Source: Deinococcus sp. KSM4-11 (GTDB taxonomy: Bacteria; Deinococcota; Deinococci; Deinococcales; Deinococcaceae). From it: DNA of 64,000 nucleotides. Location: the NCBI RefSeq assembly GCF_004801415.1, contig NZ_SSNX01000002.1, positions 186,001-250,000 on the forward strand, in the 5' to 3' direction. Shown here piece after piece: positions 17,075 through 25,632 of this stretch; position 1 is the stretch's first letter; each line of letters starts with the position of its first letter. Under the pieces are notes generated by a model. The model saw only the letters and a list, made by a program, of their open reading frames with translations, did no database searches and was not told where the DNA came from. The position numbers and the translations under genes were made by a program.

Positions 17075-17092
17075 AGGCGTCCGGTGATCCGG

Positions 17093-17836
17093 TCAGTGCA
17101 GGCGCGCTTCCAGCCGTTCCCGCAGGGGTTCGAGGTCGGCGCGCGGCCTGGGACGCCGGACGGTCACGCGCAGATCCTCGGCGACCTCTCCGCCGCTGAG
17201 CAGGAGGACGCGGTCGGCGAGTTTGAGGGCCTCATCGAGGTCGTGCGTGACGAGCAGCGTCGTGGCGCCGGTCTCGTCAAGCAGGGTGTCCAGCAGCTCG
17301 TGCATGCTGGCGCGGGTCAGGGCGTCGAGGGCCCCGAAGGGCTCGTCGAGCAGCAGGAGCGAGGGCCGGTGGGCGAGCGCGCGGGCCAGGGCCACCCGCT
17401 GGCGCTGTCCGCCGCTCAGGTGGTGCGGGTAGGCCTGGGCACGGTCGCCCAGCCCCACGTCCCTCAGGGCCGCGTGACCGATGGCGCGTTCCTGCCGCGG
17501 AAGTCCGAGAATGACGTTGTCCAGCGCTCCCAGCCAGGGCAGCAGGCGGTCTTCCTGGAACATGACGCGGACGCGGGCATTCTCGTTCACCTGGCGCAGG
17601 TGCAGGCTGCCGCCGCTGCTGGGCGTGAGTCCCGCCAGGGCGCGCAGCAGGGTGGTCTTGCCGCCGCCGCTGGCACCGACCACGGCGACGCGTTCCCCCG
17701 CCGCGATGTCCAGGGTGAGGTCGCGCAGCACGGTCTGCTCGCCGTACTTCACGCTGAGGTCGCGCAGGTGAATGCTGGCGCCGTTGACGTGCAGGGCGCT
17801 GGCTGGCCGCGGGTGTGGCGTCTGGACGGCCGTCAT
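17093..17836 (-). CDS. ssuB: Aliphatic sulfonate ABC transporter ATPase
   Basis: ATG 17834-17836 overlaps the ssuC stop (ATGA), preferred over an ATG 15 bp upstream. The 247-aa protein shows Walker A GASGGGKTT, the Q-loop (MFQEDRLLPW), signature LSGGQRQRVALARAL, Walker B LLLLDEPFGALD and the switch His in LLVTHDLDEAL. The DRLLPW form after the Q-loop is typical of SsuB/TauB/nitrate-type importers. It energises uptake through SsuC and is the last gene of the operon. Confidence 0.93.
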   Translation of the reverse strand: MTAVQTPHPRPASALHVNGASIHLRDLSVKYGEQTVLRDLTLDIAAGERVAVVGASGGGKTTLLRALAGLTPSSGGSLHLRQVNENARVRVMFQEDRLLPWLGALDNVILGLPRQERAIGHAALRDVGLGDRAQAYPHHLSGGQRQRVALARALAHRPSLLLLDEPFGALDALTRASMHELLDTLLDETGATTLLVTHDLDEALKLADRVLLLSGGEVAEDLRVTVRRPRPRADLEPLRERLEARLH

Positions 17837-18681
17837 GCGCTCACCTGCCATGGCAGCAGGCGCCGTTCCAGGGCGCGCACCAGGACGTCGGCGACCTTGC
17901 CGATCAGGGCGTAGATCAGGATGGCCAGCACGATCACGTCGGTGCGGAAGAACTCGCGGGCGTCCATCGCCAGGAAGCCGATGCCGCTGCTGGCCCCGAA
18001 GGACTCGCTGACGACCAGGGCCAGCCAGGAGATGCCCAGGGCGTAGCGCAGACCGACCAGCACGCCCGGCAGCGCCCCCGGCAGGGTTACCCGGCGGAAG
18101 GTCTCGAGAGGCCTCAGCCCGTAGACGCGCGCCATTTCCGTCAGGCGCGGGTCGATGCTGCGAACGCCGTGCAGGGTGTTGAGGTATACGGGGAAGAAGG
18201 TAGCCAGCGCGATCAGGAAGATCTTGCCGGACTCGCCGATACCGAACCACAGGATGACCAGGGGAATCAGGGCGAGGTTGGGGATGGTGCGGAGCATCTG
18301 GAAACTGGTGTCCAGCAGCAGGTTCGCGGTGCGTGACGTGCCGTTCAGGATGCCGAAGGCGAAGCCCAGGCCGCCGCCGAGCAGCACCCCCAGGCCGGCC
18401 CGCTGGAGACTGATCAGGAAGTGATGCCACAGCTCGCCGCTGCGGGCCAGGTCCCAGAACGCGCCGACCACGGCGCTGGGGGCTGGCAGCACGCGGACGT
18501 TGAGCCAGCCGGCCGCCGAGGCGAGCTGCCACACGGCCACGACCAGCGCCGGCACCAGCCACCGCACCCACTCCCCGGCCGGCCGCACCCCGGTGCGGCG
18601 TGGCAACGGCACCCGTGCGCCGTGCTGGCGGCCGGTGATCGCGCCGGTCACGGGATCCTGCGTGATGTCCAGCTGCGTCAC
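17833..18681 (-). CDS. ssuC: Aliphatic sulfonate ABC transporter permease
   Basis: A 282-aa membrane protein with about six spans and the EAA-type loop around DPRLTEMARVYGLRPLETFR, as in SsuC/TauC. IPLVILWFGIGESGKIFLIAL and GFLAMDAREFFRTD are family-typical. Its start overlaps the ssuA stop by 4 bp and its end overlaps ssuB by 4 bp, so the three transporter genes are tightly coupled. Confidence 0.93.
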   Translation of the reverse strand: MTQLDITQDPVTGAITGRQHGARVPLPRRTGVRPAGEWVRWLVPALVVAVWQLASAAGWLNVRVLPAPSAVVGAFWDLARSGELWHHFLISLQRAGLGVLLGGGLGFAFGILNGTSRTANLLLDTSFQMLRTIPNLALIPLVILWFGIGESGKIFLIALATFFPVYLNTLHGVRSIDPRLTEMARVYGLRPLETFRRVTLPGALPGVLVGLRYALGISWLALVVSESFGASSGIGFLAMDAREFFRTDVIVLAILIYALIGKVADVLVRALERRLLPWQVSA

Positions 18682-19646
18682 TTGCTCTCCACCGTGGCCA
18701 GCGGCGCCGTGAAGCTGGGCAGCGTGACGTACTGTTGCGGGCCGAAGTTCACGGCCCTGGGCAGCACGCCGTCCTCCGTGAAGGCGTCCGCGAGGCGTTG
18801 CAGGGGCCGGGTGTCGCCCGCGCGGAAGGGCCGGATATTGAAGGGCAGCGCCTTGGGCACCGTGACCTCCAGCACGCTCCTGGGGACGCCGAGGTCATCC
18901 GCGAACTGCGCGATCACGGTGGCCTGGTTCTTGTTCGCCCACTCGGCCGTGCGGCTCAGTTCGGCCAGCAGCACCTGGAGTGCCCGTTTCTTCTCCGGGT
19001 TGCGGAGCACCGCGCTGGGCACCAGGTGGTAGCCGTCGCCCCGGCCCAGCCCGGTGTGGTCGCGCAGGACACGGGCGCCGCCCCCCTGGACGGCGGTCGT
19101 CAGGTATGGATCCCAGATGGCCCACGCGTCGATGCTGCCGCTTTCCAGGGCCGGACGGGCATCCGGGGGGAGCAGCGGCACCACGGTGATGTCCCCAAAA
19201 CCCAGGCCGGCGCTGTTCAGGACGTTGTAGAGGAAGAAGTGGGCGCTGGAACCGCGGGCCACGCCAACTTTCTTCCCTTTCAGGTCGGCCACGGCCTTGA
19301 TGCCGCTGTCCTTGGGAACGATGACGGCCTCGGTGCTGTCGGAGCGGTTCTCGTTCACGGCGACGAATTTGAGGTCAGCGCCCCCGGCCAGGGCGAACAC
19401 GCCGGGAGCGTTGCCGACACTGCCGAAGTCCACCGCGCCGGCATTCGCGGCTTCCAGCAGGGGGGGGCCGGCGGTGAACAGGGCCCATTTGAAGTCGATG
19501 CCCTGCGCGGCGTACTTGTCGAGGGTGCCGCGCGCCTTGAGGATGGCGGGCAGGCCGCCTTTCTGGTAGCCGATGGTGAAGGTCAGGGCGTGGGCACTGC
19601 CCGCGAGGGCGAGGGTCAGGGTGGAGACGATCAGCGGGTTCTTCAT
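18678..19646 (-). CDS. ssuA: Aliphatic sulfonate-binding protein
   Basis: A 322-aa periplasmic binding protein with a signal peptide (KNPLIVSTLTLALAGSAHA) and the SsuA-type fold start TIGYQKGGLPAILKARGTL. GSVGNAPGVFALAGGADL and WAIWDPYLTTAVQ are ligand-site segments of the family. About 100 bp separate it from ssuD; that gap contains GC-rich inverted repeats that may boost the relative level of the binding protein. It probably binds alkanesulfonates; taurine is possible. Confidence 0.92.
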   Translation of the reverse strand: MKNPLIVSTLTLALAGSAHALTFTIGYQKGGLPAILKARGTLDKYAAQGIDFKWALFTAGPPLLEAANAGAVDFGSVGNAPGVFALAGGADLKFVAVNENRSDSTEAVIVPKDSGIKAVADLKGKKVGVARGSSAHFFLYNVLNSAGLGFGDITVVPLLPPDARPALESGSIDAWAIWDPYLTTAVQGGGARVLRDHTGLGRGDGYHLVPSAVLRNPEKKRALQVLLAELSRTAEWANKNQATVIAQFADDLGVPRSVLEVTVPKALPFNIRPFRAGDTRPLQRLADAFTEDGVLPRAVNFGPQQYVTLPSFTAPLATVESK

Positions 19647-19748
19647 GGCGGACTCCAGGAGCTGTGGGTGAGGACGGCGCCGTGTAGAACGGCACCTCAG
19701 GACATGGGGGAGGCTGGGCGGCCTCTTCCCCCGCGGGGCAGTGGCGGG

Positions 19749-20918
19749 TTAGATGCTCTGGAAGCGGCCGACGGTGACGGGGGCGCGTTCGGCGTTCAGG
19801 GTGGGCGTGGAGGTGTGTGTCACGGGCTGACCGTCGCGGGGCGTGAAGACGGGACTGGTGCGGCCCAGCGCCGGGAACAGCAGTTCTGCCACCCGGTACG
19901 CTTCCTCCAGGTGCGGATACCCGCTGAGGACGAAGGTGTCCACCCCGATGTCCTGGTACTCGCGCAGGGCGGCGGCCACGTTCTCCGGGTTGCCCACGAA
20001 GGCGGTGCCTGCTCCGCCGCGCAGCAGCCCCACGCCCGCCCACAGGTTCTTGCCGATGCGCAACGATTCGCGTGTGCCGCCGTTCAGGGCGCTCTGGCGG
20101 CGCTGGCCTTCGGACGCGCTCGACAGGAAGGCCTGGTGCGCCTGGGCGATCTGGGCGTCGCTCACATCGGCGATCAGGTCGTCGGCGGCCGCCCACGCTT
20201 CCTCTTCGGTGGGCCGGACAATGACGTGGGCGCGCAGGCCGAAGCGCACCTGGCGGCCGTGCCGGCGCGCGTCCGCGCGGATGCGCTCGAACTTCTCGGC
20301 CACCTGCTCGGGACGCTCACCCCAGCTGAGATAGACGTCCACGTGCTCGGCCGCGACGGCCAGCGCCGGATCACTGCTGCCCCCGAAGTAGATGGGCGGA
20401 TAGGGGCGCTGAACGCTGGGCAACAGGGAGCGGCTCTCGCTAAGGTGCAGGTGGGTGCCGTCATGCTGGACCGTCTCTCCGCGCAGCAGTGCCCGGAAGA
20501 CGCCCAGCCACTCGTTCGTCAGTTCGTAGCGCTCGGCGGAGGTGAGGTTCACGCCTTCGAGTTCGTTCGGGCTGCTGCCGGACACGATGTTCAGGTTCAC
20601 GCGGCCACCGGAAATACGGTCCAGGGACGCGGTCAGGCGGGCCGCGAGCACCGGTGAGATCAGGCTGGGGCGGAGCGCCACCAGGAAGCGCAGCTGCCGC
20701 GTCACGCTCGACAGGGCGCTGGCGACGACGATGGTGTCCTCGTTGGTGCCGCCGGTCGGCAGGAGGACGCCGTCGAAGCCGAGGACGTCCGCAGCCTGCG
20801 CAACCTGGGTCAGGTAACTGAAGTGGGCGGGGCGGGTGGGCTGGCCGAGACGACGGCCGTCGCCGCCCGAGGGAATGAACCAGTAGACTGACGGGCTGTC
20901 GTGCGTGTCGTGCGTCAT
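19749..20918 (-). CDS. ssuD: FMNH2-dependent alkanesulfonate monooxygenase
   Basis: ATG 20916-20918 has a good GAGGTTCC site upstream; a longer opening to 21035 would overlap the preceding small gene. The 389-aa luciferase-like flavoenzyme has YWFIPSGGDGRRLG at the N-terminus, RLTASLDRISGGRVNLNIV and GVDTFVLSGYPHLEEAYR, all SsuD hallmarks. It cleaves the carbon-sulfur bond of alkanesulfonates to give an aldehyde and sulfite, using FMNH2 and O2. The usual flavin reductase gene ssuE is absent here, so reduced FMN must come from elsewhere. Confidence 0.93.
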   Translation of the reverse strand: MTHDTHDSPSVYWFIPSGGDGRRLGQPTRPAHFSYLTQVAQAADVLGFDGVLLPTGGTNEDTIVVASALSSVTRQLRFLVALRPSLISPVLAARLTASLDRISGGRVNLNIVSGSSPNELEGVNLTSAERYELTNEWLGVFRALLRGETVQHDGTHLHLSESRSLLPSVQRPYPPIYFGGSSDPALAVAAEHVDVYLSWGERPEQVAEKFERIRADARRHGRQVRFGLRAHVIVRPTEEEAWAAADDLIADVSDAQIAQAHQAFLSSASEGQRRQSALNGGTRESLRIGKNLWAGVGLLRGGAGTAFVGNPENVAAALREYQDIGVDTFVLSGYPHLEEAYRVAELLFPALGRTSPVFTPRDGQPVTHTSTPTLNAERAPVTVGRFQSI

Positions 20919-20958
20919 GTGGAACCTCGTGGGGTGCGCGGATCGCTGGCGGCTGTGG

Positions 20959-21177
20959 TCAGGCGACGCGGCGTGGCAGGTTCGGGGTGAAGGTCTGCTG
21001 TGGAAGGGCGTCACGGACGACCTGGGCACGGCCACGGAGGTACAGGTCCGCCATGGCGGCCCGGCCGAAGATCCGTTCGAAGATCAGGACGTTCCATTCG
21101 AGCGTGCCGTGTGGGGACGTGACGAGCAGGGTATCGAGGGTGCCGGGCTTCCAGCGGACGTGGAGGGTCTCGGTCAT
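20959..21177 (-). CDS. 72-aa protein of unknown function, first gene of the ssu operon
   Basis: ATG 21175-21177 follows GGAG at seven bases. The 72-aa protein (TETLHVRWKPGTLDTLLVT, then a hydrophobic/charged middle with LEWNVLIFERIFGRAAMADL) is 40 bp upstream of ssuD and downstream of the riboswitch, so it is controlled with sulfonate use. No signal peptide, Cys or recognisable domain. It might be an accessory factor for SsuD or flavin delivery, but nothing in the sequence proves this. Confidence 0.6.
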   Translation of the reverse strand: MTETLHVRWKPGTLDTLLVTSPHGTLEWNVLIFERIFGRAAMADLYLRGRAQVVRDALPQQTFTPNLPRRVA

Positions 21178-21294
21178 GGCCGTCTCCGGGGAGGGCAAGG
21201 GAGGGCGGATGCCGGAGCAGCGTCAGGGTCTGCGCCTCAGGTGGAGCGACATCGCATCATTGGGTTGTCCTTTCGGGGAGCCGGTGGGCTGGGG

Positions 21295-21482
21295 CTCGTT
21301 CTATCGTTCCCGGCGTGGGCAGGCGTTCAGCACCGTGGATGGATGAATCAGGGCCGGTCGACACCGACAGCGCCGCCCGGAGGTGGGCGTTCGCTGGGGA
21401 GTGATCGGGTGCTGGTTCATGCTTCTCCTGGTTGCTGCGGCGTCGTCGGGCCTGTTCCCTCAGCCGCTCTGGATAGTGACCC
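21295..21482 (-). ncRNA. SAM-I (S-box) riboswitch, leader of the ssu operon
   Basis: Read on the minus strand, the leader has the S-box core in order: a P1 strand CACTATCC, then AGAGCGGCTGAGGGAACAGG, CCCGACGACGCCG and GCAACC; after a long P3 insert, GGTGCTGAACGCCTGCC and finally GAACGATAG, whose GATAG pairs with CTATC of P1. These match the conserved SAM-I blocks (AGAG, GAGGGA, GGCCC, GCAACC, GGTGC, and the closing GAT). P3 is longer than usual. SAM binding should turn the operon off when sulfur is sufficient. A GAGCC/GGCTC stem after the aptamer may belong to the expression platform. Confidence 0.85.
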
Positions 21483-21499
21483 GTGTGCGGGGTGAGCAC

Positions 21500-21528
21500 A
21501 CCTTAGAGAAGATTACAAAACTTGTCAA
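21500..21528 (-). promoter_or_regulatory. Promoter of the ssu operon
   Basis: Minus-strand TTGACA (21528-21523), 17-bp spacer and TAAGGT (21505-21500). Transcription would start near 21493, ten bases before the riboswitch P1 strand, leaving a leader of about 315 nt before the first gene. The -10 is identical to that of the transporter promoter at 3056-3061. Confidence 0.75.
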
Positions 21529-21773
21529 CTGATGGAGCCCGGGTGCGCATCAACGGGACTGCCCCGGCGTTCCAGCCGTCATCCTGTCGAACTGAGCTAA
21601 GGCACAGCACAATCAGGACGGGGGGACGGCAGGCACCAGAACATCTGCGCGCAGACACACACCACAGGCGGCGCGTCTCCGCCCCTGGCGCTCTGAAGCG
21701 CAGGAGACCTTTACGAAGTCCTGCACTGCCTCATGACCCCCTCAGGCAAGGTGACCCTCACCGTGGAGGTGTG

Positions 21774-23906
21774 ATGGCTGTCATCGTCGTCTCAAACAGA
21801 GAACCCTACGCACCTGCCCTGCAGGACGGCCACCTCACCTGGACGCCCTCCATCGGGGGCCTCACCAGCGCCCTCGACCCCGTGATGCAGCGTGAGGGGG
21901 GCACCTGGATCGCGTGGGGCGAACGGCACCCTGAGGTCGACCACGCCGATCTTCCCCCAGCCTCTCCCCGCTACCGCGTCCAGCGGCTCGATCTCAGCGA
22001 GGATGAGGTGCAGCGGTACTACCACGGGTTCTCGAACGGCACCCTGTGGCCGGTCAGCCATTACTTCGTGGAACGCGCGCAGTTCCGGGCGGACGAGTGG
22101 GACATGTACCGTGCCGTGAACGCCCGCTTTGCCCAGGCGGCCATCGACGCGTACCGGCCGGGCGATCTCCTGTGGGTGCACGATTATCAGCTCGCCCTCG
22201 TTCCGGGCCTGCTGCGCGCCGCGCTGCCCCACGCGCGCATCGGGTTTTTCTGGCACATTCCCTGGCCAGCCCAGGACGTGTTCCGCACGCTTCCGTGGGA
22301 TCGGGAACTGCTCACCGGCCTGCTCGGCGCCGACCTGATCGGCCTACACACGCCCGCCTACGTCCGGCACTTCCAGGACGCCTGCGAACGCACCCTCGGC
22401 TCGGAGACGGGCTCCGGAACGGTCACCCTGGATGGCCGCACCGTACGGGTCGAGGCGCGGCCGATCGGCATCGACGTTACGGCCTTCGAGACGCTCGGCG
22501 CCGCGCCCGAGACGGCCGAGCGGGCCGGCAGACTGCGCGACAACCTGCGCACCCTGATCCTGCTCGCCGTGGATCGCCTGGACTACACCAAGGGCATTCC
22601 CGAACGCCTGGACGCCTTCGAGTCCTTCCTTGACGCGCATCCTGGCGCGCGCGGGCGGGTCTCCCTGGTGCAGATCGCCGTGCCCAGCCGCGAACGTGTG
22701 GACGCCTACCTGCAGTTGCGTCAGCAGGTGGAAGGCCGCGTCGGGCGCATCAACGGCCGCTTCAGCCGGGACGGCTGGACACCCGTCCACTACGTGTTCC
22801 GTGGACTCGACCGGGAGGAGCTCGTCGCGCATTACCGCGCCGCAGACGCCATGCTGGTCACGCCGCTGCGTGACGGTCTGAACCTCGTCGCCAAGGAGTT
22901 CGCCGCGAGCAGCGCGGACGGCGTGCTGCTGCTGTCCCGCTTCGCAGGGGCCGCTGGCGAGATGCCCGGCGCGATCGAGGTGAACCCCTACGACCGGGAC
23001 GGGCTGGCCGACCGCCTGCTGGCCGCCCTCCGCATGCCGCTCGAAGAAAAGAAAGCCCGCCTGCAGGGCCTGCGAAGGCACCTGCGAGAGAGCGACCTGC
23101 AGGACTGGACGGAACGCTTCCTGCGCGACCTCGCGGGCCCGGACGCCCTGCCGGCGCCCCTCCTGGCCCTCGGCACCCGGCCCCTGCTGATCATGTGCGA
23201 CTACGACGGCACGCTCGCCCCCATTGCGGCGCGCCCCCGCGACGCCGACCCGCAGGCGGGCGCATACGAGGCCCTGGCCGCGCTCCTGCATCATCCCGCC
23301 CACCACCCGGTGGTCGTGACCGGTCGCCGCAGCGTCCAGGTGTACGGCTACCTCCCACTCCCGGATCTGCCGGTGATCGGCCTGCACGGCATGGAATGGC
23401 TGGGCCGCACCCCAGACGCCCCCCAGCGGGGCGTGATCGAAGCGCTCGCCCACCATTTCCCCATCGAACCCGGCGTGCGCGTCGAGGACAAACGCTGGAC
23501 CGTCGCCGTGCACTACCGCAACGTCCCCACGAACCGGCAGGAGGTCGTGCAGCAGCACCTCGAAACCGTGCCCCTGCCACCCGGCTGGGAACGAATCGCC
23601 GGGAAGCTCGTCCGCGAATTCCGCCCCCAGGGCTACGGCAAGGGCCGCGCCGTGACCACCCTCATGGCCGCCCACCCGGATCTCCACCCCGTGTTCATCG
23701 GCGACGATGACACCGATGAGGAGGCCTTCGCGGTCGTGAACGCGGTGGGTGGCACCTCGGTCAAGGTGGGGGCCGGCACCACCGTCGCCCACCACTTCCT
23801 CGACCGTCCAGCGAACGTCACGGCACTCCTCACCGCGTGGAGCCACACCGGGGTCACGCCAGAGAAGGCAGAAGCCCCGCGTGACCCCGCGCTGAGCAAC
23901 CATTGA
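21774..23906 (+). CDS. otsA-otsB: Fused trehalose-6-phosphate synthase / phosphatase
   Basis: ATG 21774 follows GGAGG. The 710-aa protein joins OtsA (about 1-455) and OtsB (about 466-700). OtsA motifs: VSNREPY, PSIGGLTSALDP, WHIPWPAQDVFRTLPW, VDRLDYTKGIPERLDAF and DGLNLVAKEFAAS for UDP-glucose and glucose-6-phosphate. OtsB is a HAD phosphatase: DYDGT at 476-480 with the nucleophile Asp, VTGRRS, and GDDDTDEEAF. The single chain makes trehalose from UDP-glucose and glucose-6-phosphate, useful in desiccation and osmotic stress. In many bacteria these are separate genes. The 230 bp upstream hold no gene. Confidence 0.93.
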   Translation: MAVIVVSNREPYAPALQDGHLTWTPSIGGLTSALDPVMQREGGTWIAWGERHPEVDHADLPPASPRYRVQRLDLSEDEVQRYYHGFSNGTLWPVSHYFVERAQFRADEWDMYRAVNARFAQAAIDAYRPGDLLWVHDYQLALVPGLLRAALPHARIGFFWHIPWPAQDVFRTLPWDRELLTGLLGADLIGLHTPAYVRHFQDACERTLGSETGSGTVTLDGRTVRVEARPIGIDVTAFETLGAAPETAERAGRLRDNLRTLILLAVDRLDYTKGIPERLDAFESFLDAHPGARGRVSLVQIAVPSRERVDAYLQLRQQVEGRVGRINGRFSRDGWTPVHYVFRGLDREELVAHYRAADAMLVTPLRDGLNLVAKEFAASSADGVLLLSRFAGAAGEMPGAIEVNPYDRDGLADRLLAALRMPLEEKKARLQGLRRHLRESDLQDWTERFLRDLAGPDALPAPLLALGTRPLLIMCDYDGTLAPIAARPRDADPQAGAYEALAALLHHPAHHPVVVTGRRSVQVYGYLPLPDLPVIGLHGMEWLGRTPDAPQRGVIEALAHHFPIEPGVRVEDKRWTVAVHYRNVPTNRQEVVQQHLETVPLPPGWERIAGKLVREFRPQGYGKGRAVTTLMAAHPDLHPVFIGDDDTDEEAFAVVNAVGGTSVKVGAGTTVAHHFLDRPANVTALLTAWSHTGVTPEKAEAPRDPALSNH

Positions 23907-23969
23907 ACGCTGGTGACCGCATGTACGTGCAAAACCTTCGAGGTTCGGCGGCGGTTGACACGCAGAGCT

Positions 23970-24079
23970 GCAGCATTCGGTGGATGACCGTACCGAGTTG
24001 AGCACCCCTCGGCGTCCAGAGGAGCCCTCAAGAGGGCGGCCGCAGGTCGACCACCGGCACGGCATCCACCGAATGCTGC
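23970..24079. repeat. Perfect 17-bp inverted repeat in a gene-free stretch
   Basis: GCAGCATTCGGTGGATG (23970-23986) and its exact inverse CATCCACCGAATGCTGC (24063-24079) enclose 76 bp. The region 23907-24346, between the trehalose gene and the GNAT gene, shows no coding sequence. A long-stem RNA, a small intergenic repeat or the remnant of a mobile element are possible; it is too far from otsA-otsB and lacks a T-run for a simple terminator. Confidence 0.6.
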
Positions 24080-24346
24080 GACGCCTCGAGGACTGCATGC
24101 CCGTGTTGAACCGTTCCCCCGGCAAGGTCTGACGAACGTGCCGGGCCTGCATCGCCCAATACGCAATGGCAGGGGCGGCGCTCCTGACAGGTCGAGAAGG
24201 AAGTGGGCAGGCATGGAGCGAACCGCAGGCTCAGAGGCACCACCGTGCCACCGGTCGGCACCCAGAACCGACCGGCGCATGTTGATGTATCCCGTTGATC
24301 CAGGATCGTGTCTGTAAGCGCTGCGCGGAATTGGGCCGCAGAAGGC

Positions 24347-25255
24347 TCAGCCTCCCCCCACCAATGCAGGTGAAGGCAGCATCCCGTCGCGACCCGTCAC
24401 CGCCCACGAGCACCCATGAACGCTCAACGGCGTGAACGCTGGCGTCACCCAGCTGGCGTAGGGCGCCACGGACGACCGGGACACCAGCAGATTCACGGTT
24501 CCATCCAGCACGATCTGCGCCAGCAGCGCCGCCGTTACCAGCGCGGGCCGCTCCCCTGTCACCCGCCACCGTGGATCAACCCACACGACCCGCCCCTGCT
24601 CCGCGTGGATGTCAATGCCATTGGTCGCCACCACGCGGCCGTTGACGTACGCTTCCCACCGTGGGCCACGGTCGCGGGTCTGAGGCGCGGGCCACACCCG
24701 TGCCTGCGCAGCTTCCGCGGCGCGCACGGTGATCCCCGCTTCGCGGGCGGTGGCCAGCACACCTCTGAGCGTGTCGCCCATCGGCCGGGTGTCGGTTAGG
24801 TGGGCATACCACTGGGTGTGCGGCCGCCAGCCGTGACGGACGTAGACCGGCTGCAGGGTGGCGAGTAGCGGCGCCGGCAACCACGCGTGGACAGCCGTGA
24901 TCCTGTGTCGCTGGATCAGCGCGTGCATCGACTGTTCGAGGCGATCCAGCAGCGGATCGATGTGGTGCGTGGAAGAGGTATCGGTGACCACGACGACGCG
25001 GATCTCGCCTGCCGTCACGAAGTCATACCACCCGACCGCAACGACCTGGCCCTGCTGCCGAACGATCCAGATCTCAGGCTGCTCGAAGCCGAGCACGTCG
25101 AGCATGACCGAGTGGTGGGGCATCCACGCGTCGTAGCGTGCCGACCCATCCGACACCTGCCGGGTCAGGAGCTCACGGATGGCGTCGCCGTCCCGGGGCT
25201 GGGCACGCTCAATAGGGCACGCAGGTTCAGCGATCACAGCGCCCACACCGTCCAT
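24347..25255 (-). CDS. GNAT-family acetyltransferase-like protein (tandem fold)
   Basis: The start chosen is ATG 25253-25255; longer frames run into the divergent regulatory region. The 302-aa protein begins with a GNAT half (about 5-165: IERAQPRDGDAIRELLTRQ, EIWIVRQQGQVVAVGWYDF, VRHGWRPHTQWY) and has a second, weaker GNAT-like half (about 170-295: NGRVVATNGIDIHAEQGR). The acetyl-CoA loop in the first half is degenerate. Substrate unknown. It is divergent from an XRE regulator, suggesting linked control. Confidence 0.65.
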   Translation of the reverse strand: MDGVGAVIAEPACPIERAQPRDGDAIRELLTRQVSDGSARYDAWMPHHSVMLDVLGFEQPEIWIVRQQGQVVAVGWYDFVTAGEIRVVVVTDTSSTHHIDPLLDRLEQSMHALIQRHRITAVHAWLPAPLLATLQPVYVRHGWRPHTQWYAHLTDTRPMGDTLRGVLATAREAGITVRAAEAAQARVWPAPQTRDRGPRWEAYVNGRVVATNGIDIHAEQGRVVWVDPRWRVTGERPALVTAALLAQIVLDGTVNLLVSRSSVAPYASWVTPAFTPLSVHGCSWAVTGRDGMLPSPALVGGG

Positions 25256-25306
25256 CGGCGACGCTGGGGCTGTGTCACGGCGCCGCGAACTCCAACGACA
25301 AGAACC

Positions 25307-25345
25307 ATACCAAGAAGTATAGCACCAAGAGTTGCTGTACCACAA
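25307..25345. promoter_or_regulatory. Candidate operators between the GNAT and XRE genes
   Basis: Two dyads lie side by side: ATAC-6 bp-GTAT (25307-25320) and TTGCTGTACCACAA (25332-25345, a TTGnnGTACnnCAA palindrome). They sit 27 bp before the XRE start and about 50-90 bp before the GNAT start. XRE repressors often bind such sites to control themselves and the divergent gene. Nothing direct shows which protein binds. Confidence 0.45.
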
Positions 25346-25371
25346 CAGATAGCGCGCGGGATGCTGCGGGA

Positions 25372-25632
25372 ATGCCCACAACGAAACGAGCGCCGAGTGC
25401 CGAGCGCCGGCTGTTCGGCGCTCGGCTGCGTGCCGAACGGCGCCGCCAAAGTCTCACCCTCGAGGACGTCGGTGACCGGGCGGATATCGCATGGAACTAC
25501 GTGGCCCAGGTCGAGCGCGGTGAGCGCAATATCGGCATCGACAACATGGCCGCGCTGGCCCACGCGCTTGGACTTGACCTGGCCACGCTCCTCCAGACCC
25601 CCGAGGAGCATGCTGAACCGCCCAGTGGATGA
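25372..25632 (+). CDS. XRE-family HTH transcriptional regulator
   Basis: An 86-aa protein that is nearly all helix-turn-helix: GARLRAERRRQSLTLEDVG, then WNYVAQVERGERNIGIDNM and AALAHALGLDLATLLQ, the classic XRE five-helix pattern (about residues 15-75). No ligand domain. The ribosome site before ATG 25372 is poor, so the mRNA may have a very short leader. It probably represses itself and the divergent GNAT gene through the dyads at 25307-25345. Confidence 0.85.
   Translation: MPTTKRAPSAERRLFGARLRAERRRQSLTLEDVGDRADIAWNYVAQVERGERNIGIDNMAALAHALGLDLATLLQTPEEHAEPPSG

Noticed and set aside
22344..24152. A 600-codon minus-strand frame opposite the trehalose gene
   Set aside because: Antisense shadow; no ribosome site and a product biased in Gly, Val, His and Arg.
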